Source: Anticarsia gemmatalis
Lineage: Eukaryota > Arthropoda > Insecta > Lepidoptera > Erebidae
Length of the DNA stretch: 64,000 nt
Assembly (NCBI RefSeq): GCF_050436995.1
Contig: NC_134757.1
Coordinates: forward strand, 2,740,501-2,804,500
Direction of reading: 5' to 3'
The position numbers and the translations under genes were made by a program. This document shows positions 44,396 to 56,810 of the stretch, in pieces. The notes under the pieces are model-generated. The model ran no database searches. It was not told where the DNA came from and worked only from the letters and a program-made list of their open reading frames with translations. Positions within the stretch are counted from its first letter, which is position 1, and every line of letters begins with the position of its first letter.

Positions 44396-45332
44396 TGCTT
44401 CAGTCAATCTGGAAGCCATCGCCAAAACATAATACTAAATCGCAGATTAAATATGCACAATCAATAAATCCAAAATTAAACCAAACCACTAAAACTACAA
44501 GACAAATCCATAGCTTCACAGATAACAAGGGAAAACCATTATAGGTGGAAACTCGTTAAAGTTTTTAATGATTTCCTATTCTGAGATTGAACAAGCAAGT
44601 TAACGCCGAGGCCGCCTGTTACACCGCAACGTAACTTTTAGGCAAACTTGAAACTTTTTAATCAGTATGCTAATTCGTGTAACAAGTTTTAAGCCCTACG
44701 GAATTTGGGGTGAGCTAAATATAGTCTTTTGATGTATTGTGGAGTTACTAAATGATGTATATTGACTTAAATTGAGCCTTTATTTTTGACAAACGATTCA
44801 AATACATCGTTGAAGTATTTATTTTTGTATGTATTAAACTAATATGTCAAATAATCCCCACTGCTTGTGGGGATTTATGGGAATATTTTCGGAGTGTGTT
44901 TCGGATAAATTGAGAGCACTAATATGTAGTTACTTATAATTCTAACGATATAGTGAGATCTCGTATTAAAGTATTTACTTTCCGAAAAACACACTACATT
45001 TTTATTTATCGAGTAGAATAGATTCAATTAATTTGATGTACATACCTATCTTTAAAATAGGCTTCTAATATTATATTTAAATTAATCTTTGAAATTAATT
45101 CTGGAATTCCCTTTACCTACACCGGGAAATTTCGAAAGAGTTACTACTGTTTCAAAGCAAAAAAATCTAGCTGCTTCTGTAGAAAACATTAAGAACGTGA
45201 ACAAAAAGCAATGCACTGAGCATAATAGGTAGCTCGAATTGAAAGAACTCTATTTGCACTGACAAACAGCTGGCCGAAAAGAACTGCACTAAAGAGACAA
45301 ACGCTACAGGGACACAAAGAATTCAAATTCAA

Positions 45333-45616
45333 AAAACCGACCAAGTGCTAGTTGGACTCGCGGACGAGGGGTTCCGTACCAAAAAATATGAAAAAAAACA
45401 CGTTTATTGCATGGGGACCCCCATTAATATATGTTTTTAAATTTTTTCGTATTTGTTTTTATAGCGGCAGCGGAAATACATCATTTGTGAAAATTTCAGC
45501 CATCATGGTCTATGAAATAAAGCCTGGAGACAGACAAAAAGACAGACAGTCAGATAGACAGCGGAGGCTTAGTAATAAGGTCCCGTTTTACCCTTTGGGT
45601 ACGGAACTCTAAAAAC
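45333..45616 (+). mobile_element. SINE/LINE-type repeat (GGTTCCGTACC family)
   Basis: Starts AAACCGACCAAGTGCTAGTT with GGACTCGCGGACGAGGGGTT and ends in a GACAGACAG-type run, CTTAGTAATAAGGTCCCGTT and GGGTACGGAACTCTAAAAA. This is a very common insect retroelement tail. The 86-codon frame inside is repeat sequence. Confidence 0.65.
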
Positions 45617-46782
45617 GAACGAAAGTCTTTTAAAAATAAAACCTAACTTCATTCTCTACGGTATAAAGGGCGTCCTATTTATCCCTGAAGTTCGACGCGG
45701 CTTAATGAGCAATTTCCGAACGAAACGTACTAATGAACCGTTCTGAAATACACTCAGAGCCACATTCGCTTTTTACGATTTAAACATCCACAGATTGGTA
45801 TCAAAAGTGCTGGAAACTTTTTTAGATCGATAAAAAGGTCAAGCATTAAGTTTTATAGGTATAATAACTAGGAATGGTTGGCGGGTTCGCTCATAATTTT
45901 TATTTTCAATGTTAACTGCTAACCAATCTTTGCGTAGATCGTTTGATTTTGTATAAAAAACTAATATCTCAAAGTTAATGTCCTAGGTTTTATACTTGCC
46001 TATAGTGCACGTATTTTTCGTTTGACTATTGATGTGCTCTTTTCTTTAAGGTCAAAAATTATAGCTAAATACCAAATAATTTAATAGCTTAGGACCCAAT
46101 TTTCTAGTTTTTCTCACCTTTCCTCAGACTTTACTATAATTCGACTGGCTCTTATTTGCATTTGTACAAGCTGATAATAATGCTGACCTTTTTTAAACCT
46201 AACTAATAGAATATCATACTCCTTCAAAATAAACATCAATCTTTATTAACTTTTTGACTAACCGTATTCTACTCATAACATACAAAAGCCTAAAACAGAA
46301 ACAATATTGAACTATTTTGGTCATAATTTAATTAACAATATTATTATAAATACTCTCAAATTATTATTAAACAATGTCAAGTTATACAAAATCTGTCAAA
46401 ATGGAATTTGTACTCAAATATTAGCATCGAAATGCTGAAATAACTCATCTCATGTTTGAAATAACTCAAAACTTTGAGTTTGTTTTGTTTAATGTTAGTC
46501 TGACTGTACTAGTGCACTCTTAATAATTAATTATTTGCTTGCTTGATTAGATTAACCGTTGGTAAACACATCTGCTTGCTCTGCAAACAAACTGTTTATT
46601 TATAACAATTAAATTAGCAGAAATATTATTTTGCAATAGCATGTTATACATTTTTTTATTACAGTGAAACTTGTTAACTTTGCTCTGTATATAATTTATG
46701 CTTGTCACATAATATAAGGAATTATTATTAAGGATAATTATTATTTATTAATTTCACAATTTTATTAACACACTTTAACCTG
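45617..46782. other. non-coding stretch, nothing recognised
   Basis: Strongly AT-rich with many TAATTATT words. No exon, hairpin or repeat copy identified. Confidence 0.35.
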
Positions 46783-46962
46783 CGCGTCCCCTCCATCAGA
46801 ATCAAAACGTACGCAGCGTACGGACCGTAAGGTTTTTTCACTTTGTATTAATTTATATGGCACCGAAAAGCCTATTCAGTGGACGCAGTACCATAGGAGA
46901 TTAATACAAAGCAACAAATCCTTACTGTCCGTACGCTCCGATCTAACGCAGTGAACACGCGA
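46783..46962. mobile_element. MITE with long imperfect inverted repeats
   Basis: AGCGTACGGACCGTAAGG..TTTGTATTAAT (46815-46852) is inverted at 46900-46937 (ATTAATACAAAG..CCTTACTGTCCGTACGCT). Weaker symmetry extends outward to GCGCGTC and GAACACGCG. Internal length is too short for a gene. Confidence 0.65.
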
Positions 46963-47119
46963 CTTTACTTTTGAATTCTTGGCAAAGTTGTCAAGTCTAT
47001 AAAAACTATTTATCAGTGGTCAAAACACAGGCATCACTTTTTACTTTTATCTTTAATATAAATATTAATAACGTTTTTCGTTATATCGCGTAAAAAATAT
47101 TTAAGAATGTACAAAATAC

Positions 47120-47209
47120 CTTGCTTCTGTTTCTCGGGTCCCTGAAGTCTTCCTTCGAAGCCTTACGCCTCTTGTCTTTCAATATCATACGAGCCGCTGC
47201 GAACGCCAT
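47120..47209 (-). CDS. first coding exon of an unidentified minus-strand gene
   Basis: On the minus strand an ATG at 47209-47207 opens a 30-codon frame ending exactly in AAG before a GT donor (GTATTTTGT, 47119 downward), phase 0. It reads MAFAAARMILKDKRRK then ASKEDFRDPRNRSK. The product would be strongly basic and charged after a short hydrophobic start, with codon use GC-richer than its surroundings. AAGTTCAAA precedes the ATG. Following exons would lie at lower coordinates; I could not identify them. I do not recognise the family, and 30 residues are too few for a function. Too short and intron-bounded to appear as a long open frame. Confidence 0.5.
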
Positions 47210-47239
47210 TTTGAACTTCAATAAACGCCTTTTTGTCTC

Positions 47240-47345
47240 ACCAGCCACTCTCACTTTACACGTGACTAAACTTTACTATCACTTTACACTTCAGGAGTGA
47301 CTAACTTTAGGACTCACTTTAGTAGTGACTCACTTTAGGGTTAGA
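47240..47345 (-). promoter_or_regulatory. tandem AAAGTGAGTCAC-like motifs upstream of the 47209 start
   Basis: Read on the minus strand, variants of CTAAAGTGAGTCACTACTAA recur about six times (also TAAAGTTAGTCACTCC, GTAAAGTGATAGTAAAG, TAGTCACGTGTAAAGTGAGA). They lie 30-135 bp upstream of the ATG, where a 5' untranslated region or promoter would be. TGAGTCAC is similar to an AP-1/bZIP half-palindrome. Regulatory role is inference. Confidence 0.35.
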
Positions 47346-48729
47346 ACGCAATCACAGACTTTGACTTAAATTGACGAATTTAATTGCTTTTTTATTGACT
47401 TTTAACACTACTATTCTAATTAATTAGGCTTGATTAATTAACGTTTTTTAAACTTAACAGTTTATTGCATCCTTCGTTGTTATATTTAACAACAGTTATT
47501 TTCGACTAATTATTTATAACACTATAATTGAACGAATTTAATTGAAGGTTACACTTAACCTGAAAGTTAGAAGGGCATGGTTCCTTGAATTATTGCCGAT
47601 GTGTTGTTACGTGAGTATTTTAGGCAGTAAATACATTCTATGAAAATATCTTTTTTTTTTCATTAATTTCGTGATTTTTTTTAGTTACAAATATATTACG
47701 ACTTGATTACCAATTAATATATAAAAAAATGCTTTTGTTGTATCTGCTAAGCAGCGTTAAAAATGACTGGTAGTAGCCGGTAAAACACAGATTTATTTTG
47801 TAAAAAATAACATATCCCAACATAAACTAGATGCCTATTGTAACCAAACCTAAATAAATAAAAAACAAATAAGACATTAAAAAAAGTTTTTCTTAAAACA
47901 AATCTAGCCAGTAATTTTGACATAAATCTAAAAACAGATAACAAAAGGCACCTAACTTTAGAACAGCTCTCAGTTCGAGATTACATTACGCCGGGTCACA
48001 GACTAGATAATGGGTTAGGTAAACTAAGACAGTTGCCTTCAGGTCGATAAATCTAGTGGTATGACGGACAGATCTTCAGAATGTAGGATAAACTTGAGAA
48101 TGTTTTGTTTAAGTATTTTGTGTGTGTGCAAATTATATATGCCTTTGTATTTAGATTATGTTGGGCGTGCTTGCTAAAGAAGTTTTATTTTGTAACATTT
48201 TATTACAAACGTAATTGAACTTTGTATTTATCAGAATACAAGGTTCTTATCAGAATACAAATGATTTCGTGTGATTTGATTGCGAATCCATCCTGTTTAT
48301 TTTGTCTTTTATACAATTACGCTCCATACAACTATTAATAATTCTGTTAAGCAATATAAAGATTTATTTTTTTCTATTTTAACAATACCCAAAAAAAAAC
48401 CTGTGTCAATAACAAAGTAAGTACTCGTATAGGTACTAAATGAATTTAAAATTTACTCTCTTTCAAAACACGTTAGCTGCAAGAGCTCTCGCTTTAAACA
48501 AAGCGTAAAATTATCCAACAAAAGCGACGCCTCACATAAAAACGCGTCAAACACCAATTGTTCAGAGGACCATCTCAAAATGAGATATATCCGACATTTA
48601 CTAAAGTGCACGTAACGTTGAGAGCACTCAACCAAGCACCATGAATGAATAACACAGTAACACGAGGTAAATTACACTTTATATTAAAGTGAAAAGGTTG
48701 ATATTCGCTTGAATGGTTCTGTAATCAAG
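47346..48729. other. non-coding stretch between two minus-strand exon candidates
   Basis: AT-rich, with no repeat copy recognised. It would hold the promoter of the 47209 gene and the 3' untranslated region of the 48920 candidate, if both are real. The 60-codon minus frame at 48453-48635 lacks support. Confidence 0.35.
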
Positions 48730-48920
48730 TTATGTGATGTAACACGGAGTTAAATCTAAATTATCGCTGAATTTATTCGTCGACGGGCCGAAGCTTTCCA
48801 CGGAACTTGATATAGGAATATTGGCGATGTTTGAAGAGGTTTTTGCGTAGATGTATCGAGTAGATACGGGTTCAATAATGTCAACGTTTGTGTTTTCAAA
48901 GAGTTGTTTATCGGCTAACA
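48730..48920 (-). CDS. possible terminal exon of an unidentified minus-strand gene
   Basis: On the minus strand a pyrimidine-rich stretch ending TTCACATAG is followed by a frame of 62 codons to a TAA at 48732-48730. It reads LADKQLFENTNVDIIEPVST, RYIYAKTSSNIANIPISSSV, ESFGPSTNKFSDNLDLTPCY then IT. Composition (Ser, Asn, Asp, Pro-rich, few hydrophobics) and GC-richer codons suggest a disordered C-terminal tail rather than chance. The upstream exon was not found and I do not recognise the family. The frame stays open 22 bases further upstream, so the acceptor is not proven. Confidence 0.35.
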
Positions 48921-49539
48921 CTATGTGAATAAGATTTAGCAAAAATAGTCTGGAAAGTAAAAGGTCTGTGACCCAACAAACTCACGTAACAAGACTTATG
49001 TATATATAAAATGTATTTCAGATATATTGGCACACTATTTCTAATACCTATGTGCATAATAATATCTACAATAGAATTCTGGGTACTCAACATAAGTTAT
49101 CAATATATGTATAAAGATGTTTTAATTATAATAAGGCTTAAAACAACAAATCAATCCAGTTTCATTCATCTTTCAATATTTTGAAATATATAGACATTTA
49201 CACATCAACAAGAATCGTCCTACATTGTCAACCTCAAACATAAAAAATACGACCTAGTACACCTGCTTATACAATATCTCAACGTACCGTGAACGTATAG
49301 ACGTCGGAATAAAACAAACAACTCGAGTCTAACTAACTCAATTACCGTTCATAACAAAGTTGAATCGATACAACGCACGAAATGTGTGCACCACAATCGA
49401 TACGAACGGCTTTATGCATCGAGAACAAAGAAAAAACAGCAGTAGTTGTTTGTCTTAGTATAGAAAGATAATTCTTGATTGTAAAAGAAAACTTTCCTTT
49501 TTCGTGAGATGAACTAATTTGTGTAATGCTGTAAGCGTG

Positions 49540-49690
49540 ATTCTCTACCACTATCGACTATCGACAACCGGCCAGCTTTCGAGAAAGATTGTGTAAAAGC
49601 CCGATCAGCGCACCTAGCAGTCGCCCGAGGAACTATTTTTAAAGTACATTTTCAATTTTAAATTCTCGATACTCTATAGAACCGACTGCT
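49540..49690 (+). mobile_element. MITE copy related to 2453-2612
   Basis: TGATTCTCTACCACTATCGA, CTATCGACAACCGGCCAGCT and the end TCTCGATACTCTATAGAACC, then GACTGCT, follow the same order as 2453-2612; the right terminal repeat is lost. Confidence 0.55.
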
Positions 49691-49794
49691 TTTATCTGAA
49701 AACAAAACACAATGCTAAACAAAACCCTAAATAAATGTCATTCTAACCAAAATTACGTTAACTCTACTGCTAAATAACAACTGAAGCAACTTTA

Positions 49795-50022
49795 CAATGA
49801 CTTTTCGAAGTGGTGTGTATTGGAAATAACTATCACTTGCTTTAACTGCAAAGTAAATCATCGTTTTTAACCTTGCATGCCTAGGCCTGCCTTTAACACA
49901 TTTCCTGAGGGTATGCAAAGTCCCCATCCGCATCTGGCTGGCGTGATTGACTCATGGCCCAACCCTTCCATCATTCCGGGAGAAGACTGTTGTTCAACAA
50001 TGGGATAGTAACGGGTTATTAA
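49795..50022 (+). mobile_element. 5'-truncated SINE
   Basis: Starts in the GACTTTTCGAAGTGGTGTGT block, continues through GGGTATGCAAAGTCCCCATC and ends CAATGGGATAGTAACGGGTT. The tRNA-like head is missing; otherwise collinear with 8426-8727. Confidence 0.65.
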
Positions 50023-50228
50023 TTATTTTAGTATTAAAAAGGAGCATCGTACCTTGCAGTATTCTAGCATAACATCGTCCATTACATAAAATCGCGGGTT
50101 GGCCGCATGCTACGGCAAACTTTGTTAATGATCAGTTTCTATCGATTCAATGCTATTCAATTATCTACGACAAGCCAGCCATTTTGCCATCATTATCAGT
50201 AATCATATTCGATTTATTGTAGCTAAGC

Positions 50229-50910
50229 ACTTATCTGGGGGCACGGAAGTGCCCCCGCAAGTCGAGCAAAAAAAAAGCGGCACGGTCGTAACATTCTTTT
50301 CTCGAAGCAATTCGGGCTATTTTTGACACCCCTATAATTTCGTTGTGGATAAAACAAGAAGCCTGGATTTTCAGCAACTAATCAGTCATTGTATAAACAC
50401 GGTATATTTAAAATTTCAGTCAATTTGAACCAGTAGTTTAAGAATGACAACTTGTTAAAATTTTGAATTTTGTCACTCACTGATTCACTGACTCACTGAC
50501 TCACCGATCATCAAAAGTCTAAGGTACTTCTAGCAGACTTAGAAGCTTAAAATTTAGAATACAAATAGGGTTTAGTGTTTTTATCATGGGAAAAATTTAA
50601 TATTTTCTAATTTCGGTCCAGTTTTCTAAATACACCAACTGCAACAATAACTTTGTAATCCCATATAAATGTATAAGATTACAAGGTTATATTTGCAGTT
50701 AATGAATTATTATTACTGTAGAAAATAAAATAAATAGGTGTAAATAGGTACCTACTATATGAGGCATAACGGGAGGGGGTATAGGGTGGGAAAGGGTGTT
50801 TAACCCATGAAACTGAACAACATTCCCATAGGAAAATATGTTGAATGATGAAAAAAAAAACGTCTTTCCATACAAATTGGACTTATGTTCGCTCTACAAA
50901 AAGAAGTGAG
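50229..50910 (+). mobile_element. unidentified repeat element headed by a perfect GC hairpin
   Basis: GGGGGCAC-GGAA-GTGCCCCC at 50237-50256 is a perfect 8-bp-stem hairpin, followed by GCAAGTCGAGCAAAAAAAAA and GCGGCACGGTCGTAAC. ACTCACTGATTCACTGACTC repeats occur at about 50475-50505. I recall similar sequence as a repeat in moths. It continues directly into the inverted repeat at 50911. Confidence 0.45.
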
Positions 50911-51380
50911 ATGCCATCAAAAACATTCTGTAAAAACCTCAAGTCTCGCCGTAAAAAGTTGTGAGATCTATATAATACCAAGTCGATTAATCTATTTGGT
51001 CTCTACTTAAAGGACCTTCTGTCTTAAGTTATTACGTATGTTATTATCATGCCAATTTAAAAAAAATACCTTTAAAACAAATAGATCGACTTGGTCATCG
51101 CAAGAAAACACAAATTCGCCATTAACATTTCAGGAGCATTAACTTCTCGTCGTGCTGTGTAGTGTGATACATACTAATAATCAAATCATGCGATGGCCAG
51201 GTCGATCTATTTGTTTTAAAGGTATTTTTTTTAAATTGGCATGATAATAACATACGTAATAACTTAAGACAGAAGGTCCTTTAAGTAGAGACCAAATAGA
51301 TTAATCGACTTGGTATTATATAGATCTCACAACTTTTTACGGCGAGACTTGAGGTTTTTACAGAATGTTTTTGATGGCAT
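50911..51380. repeat. 192-bp-arm near-perfect inverted repeat
   Basis: The left arm (50911-51102, starting ATGCCATCAAAAACATTCTG) is inverted at 51189-51380 with only a few differences, mostly near the loop. The loop is 86 bp (51103-51188). No target duplication or coding sequence. The preceding 50229-50910 sequence is not repeated on the right side, so only the distal part of that element is inverted-duplicated. Confidence 0.85.
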
Positions 51381-54300
51381 TGTTTTATTTACACAGCTGC
51401 ATTGAATCGTTTCTCATATTTTATCGCAAAATTAAGTACAGATTCTGAATAAAAATATGTGTACCGTAACATTTTAATTTTGATCGTGTAATAATTAAAA
51501 TATGGTTTTAATTTAGATTTTAATAGGAAATTAACATCTTACTGAGTTCTTTCTAATAATATAAATAAAAAAGTGGGTGTTCAGCATTTATATGAAAACA
51601 GCTAAACCAGTTTGGATAAAATTTAACAGGTACGGCCAAAGGTAAGGTAAGGCCTCGAGTTTTCAGTAGCCAATTACGACAATTTCTTTTAACGCATTAC
51701 TGTCCAAGTTCTGTAACTGTTCAAGTTGTTCAAGGGTCTCCTCCAGAATTAAGGGAGGTATGCAGGTTGCCTACTGACGATTACTTATAGAGAAAGCAAA
51801 TCTTCAATATTAGTTTCATGTCCCGAAAACATTGAAACAGCTACGACATGACCTCAGCCAGGGTCAATTGTGTAATTGTCTAAGTTGGACGCGACGGACA
51901 AATAACAAACATTTTTGTTCTGGACATATTGTTTTGCCGCTATTTTATTGGTGTTACAGATTTTATTATCGGTATTGCGACGTGTTCTAGGTATTTTTTA
52001 TTCCAAAGTAAAGTTTATTATCTTAGTGCTTTATGGTAGCTTTAAATTTAATCTAGAACAATTAGCTGGCTGTTCTTGCAGTTTTATCCCTTCCATCCAC
52101 TAAATGTAGAAAAAACACCAAAAACTATTTGTGTTAAGCTGCTTGTTTAGTTTTTAGTTAAATACATGCAACATTTTACCAATATCGGTTCAATTCTTTA
52201 GCCGTAAATACGTAACGGACAGACTTTTACAAAAAAATAAGCAATTTGTTTTAAAGTTGTTCTTTGCCGGTAAAAAAAATGTGAGTGATAAACGCTTTGC
52301 TACAATTTAGCTTATCGCATTACTATAATATTATATTTACGCCAGAAAACCGCAATAAACATCAAACTCTGTCCATATTTAATTAATCTAAGTGCTGACG
52401 GACGCGACACACAACGTAAAAGTCCTCGGAAATCGTAGCACTTAGACGGATTGCTCGCAACGTTATTTATCAAAAACGGTTCAGTAATTTAATAAGAAAG
52501 ATGTTTTTGTGCACATTTTATGTATGTTACTTTTATGGTATGTTTTGATGACGAGATCTGCTTATGGAGAGTTTTATGAGGTTTTATTATAAGGGGTTTT
52601 AGCTGCTGTTTGCTGTCAACTACAAAATGATTGTAGTACATACGAAAATAAAGCCATACTATTGAATTTTTATACACAAAACTAGTATTTAAAAAAAGCT
52701 GTGCAAAAAGAATCTACGTAAACAGGATTTGCAGTAATACTAAGACCGGAGTTTGTTAATGTACCTGGTTGCCCAAATGACAGTAGATATAAAACGTTTG
52801 TAAAAAAAAAACATAAGTCAATATTAATTTACTAAACATTTTTTCGAATAAATGGGCGCCTTATAGTTCAAAGTAATATTAACATCTTTCAAGAAACCTA
52901 CTTGCATATATTTATTAAACGCTACTAAGAGAATATACTGTAGCTGAATATTTTTATAGGCTCATTTAAATGTTTCGGATCATATGCACATAATAATAAT
53001 TTTACTAGAATTCAGTTCAACAGTACAGTCAACAATATATTTCAGTTAAATTTTTTTCAAGATTTTATTAGATTCCTTTACATATATTTGGCTTTAACAT
53101 GACATATGTAACTGTAAAAAGCTTTCAAACTCCTTAAGAATTAGAAGAATGCAATATTTATTACACTACTTTTATTTTGAGTTACATTAGTGTATTTTTT
53201 TAACACTTTGCTGTCTCATTGCTGGGCTAGTGCTATCGATGAATGAACAATATGAAAAGTATTTTTGTTGCTAACTGTAGATGACTATATAATAAAGTTT
53301 TTATTCTAGAATTTTAACTTTAATATTCCAAATTGGGTCTTTTAAATATGCATCACAGCTGTGTTATTTTATCTTTTAATAAATAACACTTTTGATAATA
53401 TTATTAAAATGAACTTACAAAGGTAATGAAAAATCTTAATTTAATATGCATCTGTCATAGTGTAATATTAAATTGGTATTAAAATGTAAAATTAAGGTCT
53501 TAGTTTATTATCTTAGGTGATATTGTAATGAAGCTAGTCATGCTCTACGACATGCACCTTAAAATGACCTGCAATCGAAGCTGTTGCTAAGGTAAATTCT
53601 ATGATGGATAGCCGCTTATTAAACACAACTTAAGACTTCCACTCGATTTTAATTTAAAATGACTTCTGTTAATTCTAAATAGCAGTTTAGAGTTTGGTAA
53701 CGTGCCCAGTATCTGGCAATAGGCTCTATTACATGGGACTAACATTGTTAATTGTGAAACATACCTCTATGACACCTTCGGCTTATCTTATCTTATCATA
53801 GTGATCGACATAAATGGCAATCGAACTCCCGTCTTCAGATAAACCTTAATTATTGCATCGTACTCCTCATATCAACAAACATACAAAAAGCCTGACTTTA
53901 ACGGGAAACGAACTCCTGTCTCTAAAAACCTTGATTATTGCATCACATTCGCAAACAAACATACAAAAACCCGTCATGATAACATAAAAAGATGTCCAAA
54001 TAATCAGTAATATAGATACTACGGATTCAAGGCAACTTCCCCGTTATAATTCTGTATAATAAAATGACGCCGGCAAGTCTGCGAACACGCTCCCTCGTCG
54101 TAAACTTGCTGAAATACTTGCATGGTGAAATGGAAACGACTTTCACGTGAAATGCTGTTTTTGGAGAGGTTAAATAAAGGTAGAGGGGTAATATTGGCTT
54201 ATTTGAAGTTTTATGTAAACTGTTTTATAAATAAACGTCGTGTAAGGTCTGTTTATCCATATTATATTTATATATTTGATATAATCACAATTTTGACTTT

Positions 54301-55312
54301 CTCACTCATTCACAGTTTGAAAATTGATTCAAAGTCTAAATGATATTTTAAATTAAAAAGTTACAAAATTAATTCAAAATGTACTCGACGGGTTTAGATA
54401 CACATACAGTACATTTCACTCCGGGATTTTTTTTTCACTCGGACGAAGTCGCGGGGAGTAAGTAGTTATAGCATAACAACGAATACGTGCATTGATAAAT
54501 ATAACATAAAAATATGTTTTTTGAACTCGATAAACATATTGTTTAAAGATTTATATAAATCTTAACATCAAAACAAATAAGTTGTAACTCAGATAACCTA
54601 TTTCCCCGCAGGTCAGCGTCACGTCAGTCAGACTTAAGCCGAGGTTTAACAAAAGTGCGGTCGACCACAACTTAGTCCAACTTGTTCAACTTAGTTGATA
54701 AGGAGTGGACTAAACAGATTAGTAAACCTTTTATAATGAAGAAGAGTACTTTAGAAATTATATGAAACATGCAGATTTTTAGCTTTGATTCTTGTTTATA
54801 TAATATACAAAAGTTAAAACATTTATACTTAAGTTCTTGTTAATAAGATGGCGCCTATTGTACCCGAAAGTGCACAGAGGTTCAGGATAACGCGTTTTTT
54901 TGCTGTACGTTGTTAGCAAGCCTTAATAGGTACATCACGAAATATTTAGCTACTATTGAATTCGTTAGATCGGCTTATTGATAGAGTTCTCGTATTTTTT
55001 TCAATACCTAACAGATATTTTTAAACTTGATTAGAAATTACATGATACACTACTTGTAAAACGACTCTCTCGACAATCCACTTAGCTACCTGAATTTCGA
55101 AGTTAGGTAGTTGAAAAAAACTGTTTTAATACACGCTGGAAGCAATGTGGAGGTTGTCAGAACAAAAATAGCCGTGTTAGCCTCTGAACTTTTGTTACGT
55201 ACGCCTTCCCAGAATTTATAAAAATGGAAACTTTACTTCCCACATCGCTGTCCGTGCCGAAATTATTGACATTTTTGGTTACAAAATTCCGGAAAATAAT
55301 TGCAAAAGTTTC
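51381..55312. other. 3.9 kb non-coding stretch with weak SINE remnants
   Basis: A decayed minus-strand SINE tail (AACGCATTACTGTCC, CAAGGGTCTCCTCCAG) is at about 51688-51760, and another trace (CTGTCTCATTGCTGGGC) at about 53210. A Helitron-like end, CTCGGACGAAGTCGCGGGGA, is at about 54437. No exon with splice support was found. Confidence 0.35.
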
Positions 55313-55378
55313 ATCATCATCATCATCATCTCAGCCGGGAATCGTCCACTGCTGGACAAAGGCCTCCCCCATCGAGAA
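55313..55378 (-). mobile_element. RTE-type LINE 3' tail, minus strand
   Basis: TCATCATCATCATCATCATC, CGTCCACTGCTGGACAAAGG then CCTCCCCC is the reverse of the lepidopteran RTE tail also seen at 2715-2843. The open frames with His or Ser runs here arise from the ATC repeat. Confidence 0.75.
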
Positions 55379-56810
55379 AAATTGCAAAAGTTTACTACAA
55401 TTTTTTTTATTTTTACAGTTTTGTACGCTTATTTCGATTCAAATCAAAGAAAACCAGTACCTACTCTTTAGGTGTTACAAGCAAAATCAGATTTTTAATT
55501 TTCTTGTTACTGTCTAACTGCTGGGTAACGATCTACAAAGAATTTCAAAAATGCCTCCATAATAACCAATTCTAAAACAAAACAGTTTAGAGACTCTTCA
55601 AGGCCACAGGCCTATTTCCTGGCTCAAAAAGCAACAGAAAAAGGCAAATTTAATCAAGGCTTTCGAAATAACTTGGGTAGAAAATCAGTTTGCACTTCGC
55701 AAAGCGTCGAGTGGAATAGAAAAAGCAGTCGTAAAACTATACAGGTCAGTTCAGATCTGGATAGAATACTGAGTAGGTATGAAGTATGCAAGCGATTTGG
55801 AATTGAATATTTTATTCTCTTATGAGCTAAATGATGATTATGTTTCGTAGAGATAATGTTCTTTCTTTTTTTATTGTTATTGGTTATGGAATATGTAGGT
55901 AAATGTGTTATTTATGTTTATTTTTGTAATAAGGCTGAATAAAAGTGTTAGGTAATCTTATCGTCGCTAACTAAATAGTATATCAAAGTTTAAGAGATTT
56001 GGTTTGAAGTTTGAAGCTAAATAAATCCACAGTTAGACGAAGGACGAAAAGACTCTTCATATACTTTAAACTACTAAGTAAAAAATATATACATGCTTTT
56101 ATAAGAAAACGTCAAATTAAGTCAAAAATACACGTACCAATTTTAGTTTCAAGAACATAAAAAGAACTCTTATAATATATTCCTGTATAGCAAAAATGTA
56201 TTCAAATAGTTTAATACAGAACCACATAAATAGAAAACTTAAAAGTAAACTGCTCTACTTTAATCCAGGTTTGAGAATAATCCGGATATAACCGGTGCGG
56301 CAAGAAACCGGGTAACCGGCGCACTGAGCCCGGATACTATTGTGCTAGCCTCTGGGATTATGAAGAGCACAGATTCTAATTAGATATGCAGAATCTTGTG
56401 CATGTTTTAAGACAAAAGATGGCTGAAGCTTGGCTTAGTGAAAAGATTTTGCTTCTCTTACTTCTATATAATATTATATATAAAAATCGGAATACTTTTC
56501 AAACAAAAACCGCAATACAAATTGCGGACAATTTTTCTAAACAAAATTATAAAAAATAAATTGGTTGGTGTTTGTTAAATTTAGTACACAAAAGAAGTGT
56601 AAAAGACTTTTTAATAGAACTCAGTTGTGCCATGTCATTTACCTACTTGCCTGAACAAAATCCCTACGAATAGTATTTAATAAATAACAACAGAACATGA
56701 TAAATAAGAAATTGTGGCGAGGTGACCACGTTAACCCCGTTCTAAACCAGTGAAGTCATATTAAACCATACGTTTCGACAGGATAACCTCGCAAGCCATA
56801 TATTTCAAGA
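55379..56810. other. non-coding stretch
   Basis: A small remnant of the 19150-19316 SINE head (GTGGCGAGGTGACCACGTTA) lies at about 56712. Nothing else recognised. Confidence 0.35.

Noticed and set aside
45352..45612. 86-codon open frame with Asp/Arg/Gln repeats
   Set aside because: It lies entirely in a common retroelement tail; the repeats come from a GACAGACAG run.
55224..55575. Overlapping open frames with poly-Ser and poly-His
   Set aside because: The runs are the ATC repeat at the end of an RTE tail read in two frames.
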